This document shows positions 33,701 to 46,164 of a stretch of 64,000 bases of DNA, in pieces. A program made the translations under genes and the position numbers. Position 1 is the stretch's first letter; every line of letters starts with the position of its first letter. This DNA is from Ceratothoa steindachneri (lineage: Eukaryota > Arthropoda > Malacostraca > Isopoda > Cymothoidae), in contig OZ018323.1 of the NCBI GenBank assembly GCA_963969495.1, forward strand, positions 73,876,920 through 73,940,919, given 5' to 3'. Below the pieces are notes generated by a model. That model made no database searches and was not told the origin of the DNA. It saw only the letters and a program-made list of their open reading frames with translations.

Positions 33701-36335
33701 CTTATTGTCTGGTATATTTCACTATCAAATTATAATAAAAACTTTTGACTAGTTCCATTAATTTTCTTATATGAAAAAAATATAATAATCTCAAACTTTG
33801 GCCATACTGCAATTACATAAAATATATCTAAAGCTACAAAAAATTGGTTCTACATAACTGATAATAACTTCCATCTGACCAAAAAACTTTAGTTCAGACC
33901 ATTGTTCATGTTTCCAAATTTTGTGATATTTAAGCCATAAAGACCTTTTTTTCTGTTCACCTCAGATATCCATGGCTTCTTTTACGCCTTGACTATTTTT
34001 AGCCATTGCTCTTTAATTTCCTTCTAACTGATATGAATAAAATTCAAAATTCAAAATTTTTGATAAATATGTTAAATATATCAATCTACGACAGGTGTTT
34101 TATACTTTTGCCCAACTGTATATATATATCTCTCTATGTATATATATTTATTTGTTTATATAAATATATATTGTTTATTTATATAAGGATAACGTTCAAA
34201 TATAGCTCTTTAATTCTATGGTTTTATTCTGACTGCATTAATAATTTAATAGGTGTTCGTCCACTATATTCTTTTACATGTTGGTCTACATAGTTTGAAC
34301 TACATTAGATGGAAGCTAGTTCAAAGTTGACTTTATTTTATAAGTGATAAATTTCCAACATATTCGTCTGATAATGATTTAACTTCAATTTGTCCATTTT
34401 TTCGCTTGATTGTTTTATCGGGATCAAATTTTAAGTCACTAAAAATATTATCACAAAGATTCAGAATTCTGAACACTTAAATTGCTTGGTCGCACAGGCA
34501 AATAAATTCAATCGAAATTATTTAAATTCTCTAAATATGTACAATATAGCTTCATCGAGTTTGTTTCACGGTTTCGGATTGAGCCTGTTTTCCGTTACTG
34601 TACTCTCTCCAATGTGGCGATGCATTCTTCAGATTCGGAGACTAGGAATGTGCTGCATATTCCAGGTGTGGACGCATGATTGTCTTGAACAATGTTCCTC
34701 CTATATTTTTACTACTAAATTTAAATTTTGTTAGCAATAAACCAATAGCTTCATACGCCTTTTTAGCTTTTTAAAGGAGCCTTTCGAAATGTTATACGTT
34801 ATAAACCTGGTTCAAACTACAAAAGAAGATAATCCTCTTTTAATACATCAAAATAAATATGGATTAGAAAATTGGGAAGTATTGGTTAGAAATTTGGTCT
34901 TATACAATAATGAAACAAATGAAATAAATTGACTAATGTCTTCAATGTTTTATTAAATGGGTGCTAATTTGTCCCTCTTGCATACACTACATAAATTATT
35001 TTACATCATAATAAAATTCAAACAAAGAATTTCTTTTACAGTTGTTGAAATTTATTATTCCTTTTATTTTCATGGTTGAAAATTGACATTGATTAGTCAA
35101 ATTAGTGGCTTCACCGATTTTTGTGCAGAGGCAGTGCTCGAATTCTATCTAGAATCCCTTGGAATTAGTCCTTAGTTGATGGAAGGAGTCACATATAATT
35201 GTCAAATTAGCATGTCTTTTTAGCCAGTATGGTTTTCTACCTACTTGTTTCTTGACCTCCTGGCCTGAAAAGGGACATGTCTTCAAAGGAGAATAGCTTC
35301 GAATGAGATGACCTCCTCTATTCACCTAAGCGCACGGAAGCAAATCAAACGGTGTAACTTCTACCAGAGAATTATTGATATGTGGTTTTATAAAAACTAT
35401 AAGTTTAAGGGACCCCAAATTAGCCATTGACTAAAACGGGAATATTGTTTGAGGCAAAAAGGGCTGGAAAATTCGGCACTGTTTCAAAAAGAAAGCCGTT
35501 TCTATTGATTGCTTTGTGAAAGCTCAGTTAATTTGTGTTTCTATATTGGAAGTACTGTTTCAATCTTGTTTTATCCCTTAAGGGAATAAATAACCCAAGC
35601 GCTCTTGCCAAATGATTCCAAATTCGTTGGGGATTATGCAGAGAAGTCTTGTCCATTTTTGCTCACAATAAAGTTACATTATTCGCATATTCTAGCATTG
35701 CTACTGTTTTTGAGAGATAAATAAATATATCTGTCCATATCCCATATTAGAAGGCCATTTTCCCTCTGTTTAGGGATTTATACATATAAGAAATAAGTCA
35801 TCGGTTATATATTGCACTAAAGCCACTTAAAATAGTACTTATCAACTGAAATATTTTATAATAATATCCCTTAGGGGCCATTACGCCTTTCATTTCTGTT
35901 AGTTCTTGAAGGTTGCATAAGATTCGTTCCTTAGCCGTGATTAGTATTATACTTGGCGACCATCAAGTTACTTTTCTTTTAAAAGAAGGAATAAAATATA
36001 TACGATAAAACTTTCTTTTATTAAAATTGAAATATTGAATCGGATTTTCGGTTCATATATTTCTGAATTATTCAGTTATATAACACAGGCCTGCGTTAGA
36101 AAAAATTTTTATGTTCCTCAGGATTTTTCTGTAGTTTCTTAATAAATTAAACTTTCTGAGCTCAAAAATGAAGGCGTTTTTGTTCAATCAGGTCAGATTT
36201 TATCAGTCCAACATACACCATTTTCATTAAGATTTTCTCATTTTTCCTGAATTTTTTTTTCAAAAACCTTTATCTATTAATACATTATTATTGTTATATC
36301 ATAGAAACAGGAATAAACGCATGTAAACTATAATT
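33700..36335. other. AT-rich intergenic DNA
   Basis: Only chance frames, including 34006-34293 and 34486-34734 plus, none recognised. An imperfect TA/TTTA-rich run lies at 34120-34185. No RNA gene or repeat ends seen. Confidence 0.45.
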
Positions 36336-36338
36336 CTT

Positions 36339-38400
36339 TTAATAAAACATAAAATTAAAGAATGCAAAATAATAAAGAAAATAATTGTAATTTCCAAGAA
36401 AAGAGGCCCTTGACGATTTTCCTTTGTGCCTCTCATCTGGTGCATCACGCTTCAAACACAAACAGTAGTCAGCAAGCATGCTCATGTTCCATTCACTATG
36501 GTACCTGGATTCCATTGTTTTTATGCCATGGTGGAATCTTTGCCCCTGTTCTTCACTGTAATCCCCGCAGTTGTTGGGAAAATAATGCAGATGGGACTGT
36601 AAAAAGTGTATCTTTATAGACATTTGAGCTCCCAAATGTTTGAGACTTGTTAGCAGCTGATTGACCAGGGCAACATATTCTGGGTTTCTTTTATTGCCTA
36701 GAAAATTGTTAACTACAGCTTTGAAAGCTTTCCAGGCATCTTTTTCTATGTCCTTCATTGATTCCTTAAACTGCTAATCTCTCATCAAATTCCTGATCTG
36801 AGGCCCATCAAAAATTCTCGCATGAAGCTCAGCGTCATTGATTTGTGGAAATTTTGAAGAAGAAATTTAAAAGCTTGGCCTTAATTATTAAGGGTTTTGA
36901 CATAATTTTCATTATGTCAAGCTGTATATGCAGTGGAGGAAGCAGTATTCTTTTATCCAATTCTAAATGCTTCTCGTGGAGGCCAAACCTTCTTCTCATA
37001 CTGCATACTATCTGCACGACTCTCCCATAAACATAGGGAACAGAGATGCTTTATGTAGCCTGTTTGCATAACAAGTATAAGAGACACTATAAGTATAAGA
37101 GCAGGGTATGTAAATCAAAGTGTAATATTTCTTAAAACAAATTAAAAGTAATATTTCTTAAAACAATAAGAATATGAATATGTACTGAAAAATCCTGTAT
37201 GCCGTTGCATTAAATCATTGTATTGGAACTAATTGGATATATGTACCTCTTATTTTGAGTTTATTGAGTTATATCGTATACCTTCTCAATTAGGATAAGT
37301 TCCCCATTAACTCAAAAGGATGCATTAACCTATAGGGGCACACTTCAACAAAAAATATTTGCATTCTTGTAAAATGTAAGTTGACCAAAAGGTGTATACA
37401 AGTATTAATAATTAAAAATGAGAATGTCAATATCAATGAGATTAGAAATGCCAAGTGTAAAATGATCTTACCTTTAAGTCACCACATATCCTCCAATTGT
37501 GGGTAGAGTAATTTATTGCATCCAGTAATATTTTCATATTTTTATAACTTTCAGTTATAAAAGCTATCTTGTTACCAATATGCAGTAAGACAGCTTTTAA
37601 ACTTCTACTGGAGGAATCTATGGAAAGTCTCCATTCTAATGTGTTGTAGAGAATTCAAAGGGCCTCAACAACTTTAATATTGGCGCAGTATACTAAATAG
37701 CTTGAAGAATGCTGTAAAAAATAGCTTCGAAACTTTTGTTCTCTATTTCTGTACCAAAAAAATGTGGTTTCTTTAGCAAGAAGATTACTTTCACAAAGTC
37801 GAGAGCCAAGAAGTTGTGCATTCTCCTTTTAAGCCCTAGATGTGTCATAATCTTGATCAAATTCCATATTAATCTCTTAATGGACCTCTATATGTTCAGG
37901 GGGAGGAGGTTTTGGAATTCCTGGACTATGGGGCAGGGGATATGCCATGCTGAAGTGAACTATGTTAGTTTTTAATTTTATGCTAAGTCTATGCATAATA
38001 ATGACATTTACAGGAGCCGGTATAATACAGAAACCTTAAATACTTGATACAATGCTCACTTTTAAGATTTGTCATGCAAAAATAGCAGTCCGTAGTGTGG
38101 TCGTTGCCCTCTCTCCGCACCATGGAAACACCAAAAGAGAGAGACTTCTGTTTGCCCTAACTCCAGCAGATATGTAGTGCAAAACTTTTATCTTGATCTC
38201 CTAGCCTTATTCCCAAATGTGCATGATACAAAGATTTAATTACAGGAGAGATTGTAGATTGCTGCTTGGAAAAAGTCACTTTGCCGCAAACATAGCAAAA
38301 TATGTCGGAGCTATTCCTACATTTTCTGTTGATTTTTAACTCAACAACTATTATTATTATTATTCTTATTATTATAATTCTAAGCAATTTCTAACCTGTA
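36339..38400 (-). pseudogene. family X copy 2
   Basis: This is the most extended copy, on the minus strand from about 38360. NRKCRNSSDIFCYVCGKVTF and SLYHAHLGIRLGDQDKSFA (38330-38175) start it. A degraded basic segment follows, then GNDHTTDCYFCMTNLKS (38110-38060), ENAQLLGSRL (about 37815), LEWRLSIDSSSRSLKAVLLH (37645-37575), THNWRICGDLKV (about 37505-37470), GYIKHLCSLCLWESRAD (37060-37010), ILLPPLHIQL (about 36945), IFDGPQIRNLMRD, WKAFKAVVNNFLGNKRN, MSIKIHFLQSHLHYFPNN and SEEQGQRFHHGIKTMESRYH (to about 36530), ending with a Ser/Lys-rich tail. A 139-codon open frame (36758-36339) covers the C-terminus. CYVC and DCYFC suggest zinc binding. Function unknown. About 410 bp of AT-rich DNA interrupts it at 37060-37471. 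Confidence 0.75.
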
Positions 38401-39387
38401 AAAATATAAACTTATTAACATAATTACTTAAAATGTACACAAAATTTATTGCGAATACGGTAGTGCAAAAACTATTGAAATTTTGATGTAATATAGGACA
38501 TGTATAAACTATAAAATTACTATCACTCCCTGTATCGCAAAAACTAGACCTGATAAAGAAAAACGGATGCAAGATTCAGGTTTAGAAGGTAAATTTTATT
38601 AAAAACACTACATAAAACATAAGGTACTTTTTTGACGCAGAACAGTGTAATCATTTATTTCCTCTTGGGTTATATACATATTCTGAATATTTTTTTATTA
38701 TCAGAGGTTTTTATTTTCTTCAGCTAATACATATATATGCAAAATGGAGGAGAGTAACATAACGTATACATAATTAATATTTCTATTCGAAAATGCTAAG
38801 AGGATTATGAGTAAGTATATTCAAGTTATTTACCTGCCGCTACCATTGTGGAAAGGAGGTTGGATTCTCAAAATAATGAATTGGATTTAATTATTTTAGA
38901 AAGTCACTAAAATGCAGATGGAGAACTTAAGTTTTTTAATGATTAATGAAACATAAATAATTATGAACAATATCAGTCACTAGTAAACATAGCCACCTCT
39001 AAAATGAGATACTTAATATTAGACATCTATCAAAAGAGACAGAAAAGATTACACATCTAAAAAAATGAGTAAATGTTTACATATAAATTACAAAAAGAAA
39101 TAATGTACATAAAGGAGAGGGTTAGGTTTAGCTTTTATTTTCATATTTTACACTTAAAGCTCCATTTGGTTAGTTTATAGATAAGCCATCGTAGAGATTG
39201 CTTATCTGTACTAACTTTTTTTTAATCTGAAGACTGATTGTTCATACTAGATAATAGTCTTCTAATATTTATTAAACAATGTTTAGTTTTTACTAAAGGC
39301 TTCAGCAGAGGGGTAGCAATTGTTAAATGAGACATTTTATGACACATTATAACAAGTTTAGAATATTGCCACAAGCACACAAAGATT
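38400..39387. other. AT-rich segment without recognisable features
   Basis: No open frame, repeat array or RNA gene recognised beyond a short ATT-rich run near 38350. Confidence 0.45.
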
Positions 39388-39517
39388 AGGCTATGAAGTA
39401 CCGCTCAATTTGAACTTTTTCTATTAAAATATATAAATAAAGTAATGGAAAACCTGAAATTAGTCATTCAATACTCTTCACTTAGCTTACCGGGTGCTCG
39501 AAGAGTATTCATATATA
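39388..39517 (+). repeat. 130-bp direct duplication, left copy
   Basis: The segment from AGGCTATGAAGTACCGCTC to TATTCATATATA recurs at 40933-41063 with about ten differences in 130. The two copies flank the TA tract and LTR-like element at 39518-40932. Confidence 0.9.
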
Positions 39518-39608
39518 ATTATTCCAATAATTATTCGAGTGCTTGATCTGGACACACCGCTTTTGTTTAAGTCGATGGCATTGAGACCCTATGACTAAAT
39601 CTACGATC

Positions 39609-39610
<2 letters not shown>

Positions 39611-39690
<80 letters not shown>
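39611..39690. repeat. (TA)40 microsatellite
   Basis: An uninterrupted alternating TA run of 80 bases. It abuts the LTR-like element that starts at 39691. Confidence 0.98.
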
Positions 39691-39692
<2 letters not shown>

Positions 39693-40931
39693 CTTTAATT
39701 CCTACTAAACGTGTGAAAGCTGGTTAGAGGCGGGTTGTGCCACGGCCAGGATTCTCACTATAAAAGTCCCACTTGTTACTTGGGGTGGGTTTGTGATTGT
39801 TAAATTCTAAGAGTGCATAATACAGGTTGAATAAATTAGCCGAAGGGATTCTTAATTAAAGTCTTGCCAAGGGTACGTCAAAAAGGAGGAGCCACAAATA
39901 AACAAACGTACAAAAATAAACTTTACTTTACATCAAAATAATAATTAGTAGCAATAGTTAAACGGGCATTTAGGTAAATAAGGATTAAATATTAATCACG
40001 GATTAGCCAGGGTTGACAGCAATTTTAAATAATAATATCAGGCAATGACTCACTTGAATCTCCTTAAAAATGGGGAGGATAACACTGACGTTAAGCGTCT
40101 AGATTTATAATGACTCAATGGGAGTATCAATCACTGTTAATTAAATAGGTAAGTTAAGAATAGAGGGTAACGGGGTTTACAGATTACCATTAATTGTGAT
40201 GGATTGGAGAGACGACTACTCAGGTCCAGACGGGGTGGTTCGGGTGGCGTTAACACGAGTTCACGGGGAGAGTGGGGATAAGACCACGGGTTCGGGGCTG
40301 CTGACTGGAGTTCCGGTTAGTTCACTCCTAACTGGATGTGACACTAACAAATCGTTACTTCCAGTAAGTAGGTAGTTGTTCCTTTTTCTTTCTCAAGTTA
40401 CGTTGAGCGACAGAGCGTATTCTTCCAATCACAGACTTTGCGGGGCGGGATTTGCCTTAGGAACTATTTGAGACAGCGATCAAGTTAACTTAGCGGGTGC
40501 GCGTTGGCAGTCGTTACGTTACGGCAGCGACTCTCGTTAAACGTGAGAGTTACGCGAGTAGGCCTTGCACACTTCTGGCGAGGGATGAACGGCGTTTTCA
40601 TTTATACCGCGGACTGTGTGAAATCGAGAGAGAGATTCCCTATATGACCTTCCGCTTATCGCGGTGCCTTCTGGACAATCTCCATGGTATCATAAAGAAG
40701 GCAAATAGAATTTAGGCTTCTCTGTGAGATAGGCCTTCTTTCTTGAGACTTCCTGTCGCCTGTTGGGGAAGTTTAGCACGGATAACAACTTAGGTCAAGG
40801 GGAAGGCGGAGGAGGTCGGTAGAATGTCGGGGGACGGGGGGGAAGCGAAGGTCAACTCAAACGACCAATATATTTCGTTTCCACGAACGCCTGGCGACAT
40901 GCGAGTATGTACGTTCCATACTCCCACACAT
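39691..40931. mobile_element. LTR-like element (LTR-3), probably a solo LTR
   Basis: About 1.24 kb, GC-rich in its right half. Its last ~420 bp (40511-40931) recur at 45003-45427 at high similarity (for example AACACTTCTGG.GAGGGATGA and ATACCGCGGACTGTGTGAAA), showing a dispersed repeat. It ends CCATACTCCCACACA, like the CCACA end of the Gypsy-2 LTR. Size, composition and dispersed copies favour a solo LTR of another Gypsy-like family, but no coding region or standard 4-6 bp target duplication was found. The 40497-40715 open frame is a by-product. Confidence 0.5.
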
Positions 40932-40932
40932 C

Positions 40933-41063
40933 AGGCCATGAAGTACCGCTCAATTTGAACTTTTTCTATTAAAATATATAAATGAAGTAATGGAAAAACC
41001 TGAAATTAGTCATTGAATACTCTTCACTTAGATTACAGGGTGTTCAAAGTGTATTCATATATA
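40933..41063 (+). repeat. 130-bp direct duplication, right copy
   Basis: Partner of 39388-39517; same orientation, roughly 92-93 percent identical by eye. Confidence 0.9.
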
Positions 41064-41510
41064 AAAACTCATTTATTTACAAATTATTCTCTACATAATT
41101 GCATATCCGGGCAAGAAGAAGTTATGAAGACAAGTTTGGTGTGAGTGGGTGTGGATGAGGAAATTCGATTTCAGGTGAGTTACTTTAAATTATTTTGAGT
41201 TCTATCTTTTCTTTGCATCCAAATTCGAGAAAGATTAAACTTATTTGTCTTGATACTCGCAGTTAATGTGGGATATACTTACTTTCCTGTTATATGAATG
41301 CGACCGTGGAGTAATCGACTCCTGTATGATAGTACTCATACTCACATATCGCTAAATGAGGGATTGCACTCATGGGTAAAAGATTTGAGATTAATATATA
41401 AATATTTTTTTTAATTTACCTTCTACGAAAAAATATTATAATCGTTTTCATCATACCAGGTTCATTAAAATGTCAGCATTTAGAAGAAACAAGTTATACT
41501 GACCAAAATA
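41063..41510. other. AT-rich segment without recognisable features
   Basis: Nothing coding or repetitive recognised between the duplicated segment and array 3. Confidence 0.45.
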
Positions 41511-41925
41511 TCGCGTGCTCTCTCTTATTCTGATTTATGGCTCAACGACCTTCAAAAGTTTCAATAATTCCCGGACTAAACTTGGGAGGATCTTGGCAAT
41601 TCTATCATCAAAAGAGAATGTAAAACAACTTAAGGGTTTAAAATTGCGTTTGAATCGGCAGAATAGTTATGACGTTATTGCTAAAACAAAATAATTCCCG
41701 GGCTAACTTGGGAGGACTTTGACAATTATATCATTCCAAAGACAATGTAAAACCTCATAAGGGTTTCGAACTTTATGTTGTTTTACATTCTCTTTTGAAT
41801 GATAAAATTGGCAATGTTCTGCTAAGGTTTCTCCAGAATTATTTCGAAGTTTTAAAGGTACTAAAGTCTTACATTAGAATAAGTGAGAGCACGCTACTTC
41901 TTGGTCCGCAGACATTGCTTTAGTC
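41510..41925. repeat. 125-bp-unit element, array 3 (inverted then direct)
   Basis: It starts with an inverted tail (CGCGTGCTCTCTCTTATTCTG, near 41511, the reverse of the tail GTGAGAGCACGCG), followed by about two inverted units. At about 41770 the orientation flips: TTATGTTGTTTTACATTCTC reads forward, and a forward tail (TAGAATAAGTGAGAGCACGC) lies near 41874-41893. The result is tail', units', unit, tail without any head. Confidence 0.75.
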
Positions 41926-42555
41926 ACGGGCGACACTACATCTTACTATATCGGTAGATCGGTTGGTCTCCGTTGTTGTTTTGTTTGTTTTGGTAATTAC
42001 ATTGTGATTATTCTTTTGATTCTAACGAAATTTGAAACCCTTATGTTATTTTATATTTTTTTTGGAGTGCTATAATTGGCAAACTACTCCGAAGTTTAGC
42101 CGGGGAATTATTTGGCAATAACTTCATAACTCATCGGCCGATTCTAACTAAATTTGAAACACTTATGTTATTTTACATTTTCTTTTGAATGATATAATTC
42201 CCAAGGTCCTCCCAATGTTAACGCAGGAATTATATTGTTTTGGCAATAACTTCCTAATTATTTGGCCGATTCTGACAAAATAGAAAACCCTTATGTTGTT
42301 CTACATTCCCTTTCAAAAAGTATTATTGCCAAAGTCCTCCCAAGGTTAGCCATATATTTATTTGGCAATAACATCATATATCTTCGGACAAGTCTTACGA
42401 AATTTATAACCTTTGTGTTCTTTTACATTCCCTTTTGAATGATATAATTCTCTAGCTTCTCTCAAGGTTTGTCCAGGAATTATAGAATGTTTTGCAGCTC
42501 AAAATGTCCTAAATCAGAGTAAGTGAGAACACTCGTCTTTTGGTACCCAGACCTT
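41926..42555 (+). repeat. 125-bp-unit element, array 4
   Basis: The head at about 41923-41980 (AGTCACGGGCGACACTACATC, then GGTAGATCGGTTGGTCTCCG) follows array 3 without a gap. Units are marked by the CGATTCTAAC-type block near 42013, 42138, 42262 and 42383. The tail is at about 42470-42550 (AATCAGAGTAAGTGAG). A decayed Tc1 follows, as after array 2. Confidence 0.8.
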
Positions 42556-42619
42556 ACTTAAATAAATGTTTGCATTCATTTAAATTCCAGATAGTGTTCT
42601 TTACAAAGAAATTATTGTA

Positions 42620-43560
42620 ACTATTATTTTTTATGCACCAAAGTGGACAAAAATTAATTGAGATTGTTGCTAAGGGTGTCTCATTAAGGAGCAGCATCTT
42701 TGAAAAGCCTGGGTACACAACTGTGAAGAAATCTTCTGGACACTCACATTGTTCGAATGAACAACACATAGCTGCTTGGTAGGGCTCCATTGCAATGGTC
42801 GAGTTGCCTTAAGGGCGAAGCTTGTTAACGATTGTAAAAATGCAGGTCTGAACGCTTTTGTGCGCACAGTGAGGCGGAGACTATTCAACAAAGGATTGAA
42901 GGCATGAAAGGCTGCGAAGAAGCTTCATCTCATCAAAAAGAACTCTACGCATATGCTACACTTTTGTAAAAAAAAAATGGAATGTAGAACTTGGACAAAG
43001 TGATATTCTCTGATAAGGGTTTTTGCTTTTGCTTGGAAATTCTGCCAAATCGCTAGTTTGGCAGAACACTCTCCATGTCTGTGGCTGGTTTTCATCTAAT
43101 GGAAATAGAGCAATAACATTTTTTTCTAAGAACAACGCCATGAACCTAAATAGTACCAATAAATGCTTTAGCAGCACATTTTCCTAACAGTTCAGGATCA
43201 ATTTTAAGATAACACCCAATAATTTTTATAGCATGATGGCCCACTTTATTACAAATCTAAAGCAATAATAAAGTTCTTGGCTAACAATTTCATGGAACTT
43301 TTAAGCTATATGCCCAGGATTTAACCATAATTATATCAATAGGGAATTTGTCGGCAATAATCAAATTGCCGATTGATAAACAAATACCATCCAATTATGA
43401 ACAGTTCCAGGAGCTTATTGAACAAAGATCAACTTGTGCCAGACAAAGTATCCTCACAAATTTGATCTCTAGTCTGGTAAAATGAATTAAAGCTCTCCCG
43501 AAGAACAGGGGACATCATTGTAAATATTGACTGCGCCATCAATTGTTAAAACATTAAGAC
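42620..43560 (+). mobile_element. Tc1-like transposon remnant
   Basis: Frames on the plus strand give MHQSGQKLIEIVAKGVSLRS (about 42632), NAFVRTVRRRLFNKGLKA (about 42850-42905) and KAAKKLHLIKKNSTHM with FCKKMEC (about 42915-42985), then degraded core blocks and the C-terminus ISSLVK then IKALPKNRGHHCKY (about 43470-43525). The order fits a Tc1 transposase from helix-turn-helix to C-terminus. The end block resembles that of the copy at 32620, so both may belong to one Tc1 family. No terminal repeats found. Confidence 0.65.
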
Positions 43561-45002
43561 AAAAGGGGTGGCTCTATTTTTTGTTTATTTTCCTTCAAAT
43601 TATGATGCAAGCATACTAAGTCATAATGCAACCCTTGATATATTCTATTTCTTTTCTTCTATAAAAAATATCGTATATCTTCTGCGGCTAATCATAGCCA
43701 CATACTCAAGACGCTGAACATAGAAAGTGGGCTAAGATTTTTGGTTGAAGTCAAATCACAAGACAACTAGACAAGTCTCTCCAAACGAGAGCTGTTCTTT
43801 GATGCTTGATTTTCTGGTGTGTATTATAATACAATTTATGTTCTTTTCTAACAAGATTTAACTAGGTATTAGTGAAAAATAAGAAATGACACAAATTAGC
43901 CATTATCTTAACTATGATACTTAAAATTGTATTCAAAAATTATTAATGACATACTGAAAATTAAAAAAAATAATTGCAAATGTTTATACATCTTATACAT
44001 CTTAATTGGACAAGAAGGAATTTAAGAGAGAGGAATTCGATTGCCTTGGTAGTGATATAAAACATTTCATTATACCCAGGAGGATTTCATAACTATTTCC
44101 TCTTCTGGATTATCCCCCTAACCCTAAATCATAAATAGATATTTTTTGTAAATATATATGTGGAACTTCAAATAGATTTAGACTTGTTAAATATTTGCCA
44201 AATTAGAAGAAAACATAATTTCCTTTCTATCCTGTCTTGATTTCACTATTCCAAGACAAAATGAGTACAAATGTGAAATAGAGAGCACAGAGAATTTTGA
44301 TTAATGTTAACCAAGTTCATAATACCGAGGGCCTATGTATGTATATCCTACCTTGCCTGTCAAAATATTTAACCATGGTCTCCCCAATAATTGGGAGTAC
44401 TTAGTAATTTTGATAGTATATATAAATTTATGATCTTATTAGAACTTTATTTATTATATTTTTTACAAAATATAATATATAAACTATCAAAACCGACCAA
44501 AGTATCTCCAGAAAATATCTAATCAAGTTAATCTCTAGTTTCATGTTTAATTTATAAAGTTTGTACGAAAAGGCGAAGTAAAATTTAAATTATTAAATAA
44601 TCTTTGGATCAAACAATAAATTCATATGCGTCCAATAATAAATACATTCCATTTCTCTGCAAGGAAAATTGAGCTTTAGAAGAGATGAATGTTTGCACAG
44701 CCATTTGACTGAAGGTGGATTCTCTTTGAATAAGTTGACTCATACATTTTGCTTTCTCTCATTTGGTTTACATTTACAGATTGATTGCAATACACATTAT
44801 TTGTTACATATTCCAACAAGGAAGATCGAAAGATGTCAAAAATGGGGAATTTGTGACCATGCATTAGATCGATTCAGTGCAATTCAGCGATTGTTGAAAC
44901 TTTGTATAAATCTTTTCCCCGTGCCCCAATTTACCTACTTGCTAGACTACCATTCTGAATCTCCCAGACCTATTGGATCTATTGGATATTGGAAAAACTT
45001 GT
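43560..45002. other. AT-rich segment with one unrecognised 114-codon frame
   Basis: Mostly AT-rich with no recognisable repeats. A plus-strand open frame (44669-45013, starting MSFRRDECLHSHLTEGGFSL) runs to the edge of the LTR-3 fragment. It shows no domain I know and may be chance. Confidence 0.35.
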
Positions 45003-45427
45003 TGATACGTTAGGGCAACGACTCTCGCTCAACGTGAGGATCACGCGAGTAGGTTCGGAACACTTCTGGTGAGGGATGAACGGCGTTGCCAATTATACCG
45101 CGGACTGTGTGAAATTGAGAGAGAGATCCCCTATACGACAATTCGCTTATCGCGGCGCCTTCTCAACCATCTCCTTGGGATCATAAAGAAGGCAAATAGA
45201 ATTTTGGCTTCTCTGTGAGATAGGCCTTCTTCCGTCAGACTTCCTGTCGTCTGTTGGGGGAGGGGAGGGGGCGGATAATGACTTAGGTCAGGTGGAAGGC
45301 GGAGGAGAGCGGTAGAATGTTAGGGTATGGGGGAAGAGGAGACGAAGGTCAACTCAGACGACAAATCTCTTTCGTTACCACGATCGCCTGGCGGCATGTG
45401 AGTGTATACGTTCCATACCCTCACATT
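45003..45427. mobile_element. LTR-3 fragment, right-hand 420 bp
   Basis: Collinear with 40511-40931 over its whole length, same orientation. The left two thirds of LTR-3 are missing. It ends CCATACCCTCACATT where the full copy ends CCATACTCCCACACA. Confidence 0.75.
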
Positions 45428-45647
45428 AGGTAAGGATATGAGTAATTTCTGGAACAAATGTATTATATTAATTTTTATCTCCTGATGTAATTTATTTTGT
45501 CTCTGCCTATCTTTCTCACTCTTTGTAATAACCATGACTCTATAATTTTACATTGTTATTAAGTTAATTTTGCTTGCTGTAAATAATAATTTTTTTAATC
45601 CTGCTTTCATAAGTCCAATGAGTACATTGTAGAGCCCTTGGATCCTT

Positions 45648-46164
45648 TTAGTCGCCTGCGACTCTATATCTCACAAACGAGTCGGTTGGTCCCCGTTTAG
45701 CTTTTTCTTGTTTTGATAATAAAATTTTAACTATTCAACCGATTCTAATAAAATTTAAAAGCCTTAAGTTCTTTTACATTCACCCTTGTATAATATTATT
45801 GCCAAGGTCATCCACAGGTTAGCCCGGGAATTATTTTGTCTGACCCTAACATCATAAGCCTTCGGCTGATTCGAATGAAATCAGAAACCTTTATGTTGTT
45901 TTACATTCTTTTTCAAATAATATTATTGTTGTTAAAGTCCTCCCAAGGTCAGCCGGAGGATTATTTGGCAATACCTTCATAATGATTCGACCGATTCTAA
46001 CGAAATTTGAAATCCTTGCCTTGTTTTAGATTCTTCTCAAATGATGTAATTATCAAGCTCCTTACAAGGTTAGTTCAGAAATTATTGAAAGTTTTGGAGG
46101 ACGTTATGTGATTAATCAGAATAAGTGAGAGCACGCGACTTTGGTCAGCAAGACTTTGTTTCTT

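Noticed and set aside
34006..34293. 95-codon frame with hydrophobic Tyr/Ile-rich stretches as a membrane protein
   Set aside because: Explained by the TA/TTTA-rich low-complexity DNA underneath.
37060..37471. Possible spliceosomal intron in family X copy 2 (GTAAG donor, CAG acceptor on the minus strand)
   Set aside because: Joining at these sites gives a stop within a few codons and drops about ten residues that copy 1 has without an intron. An insertion with a small deletion fits better.
44669..45013. 114-codon plus-strand frame as a gene
   Set aside because: No recognised domain, and it ends by running into an LTR fragment; kept only as a note in the region entry.
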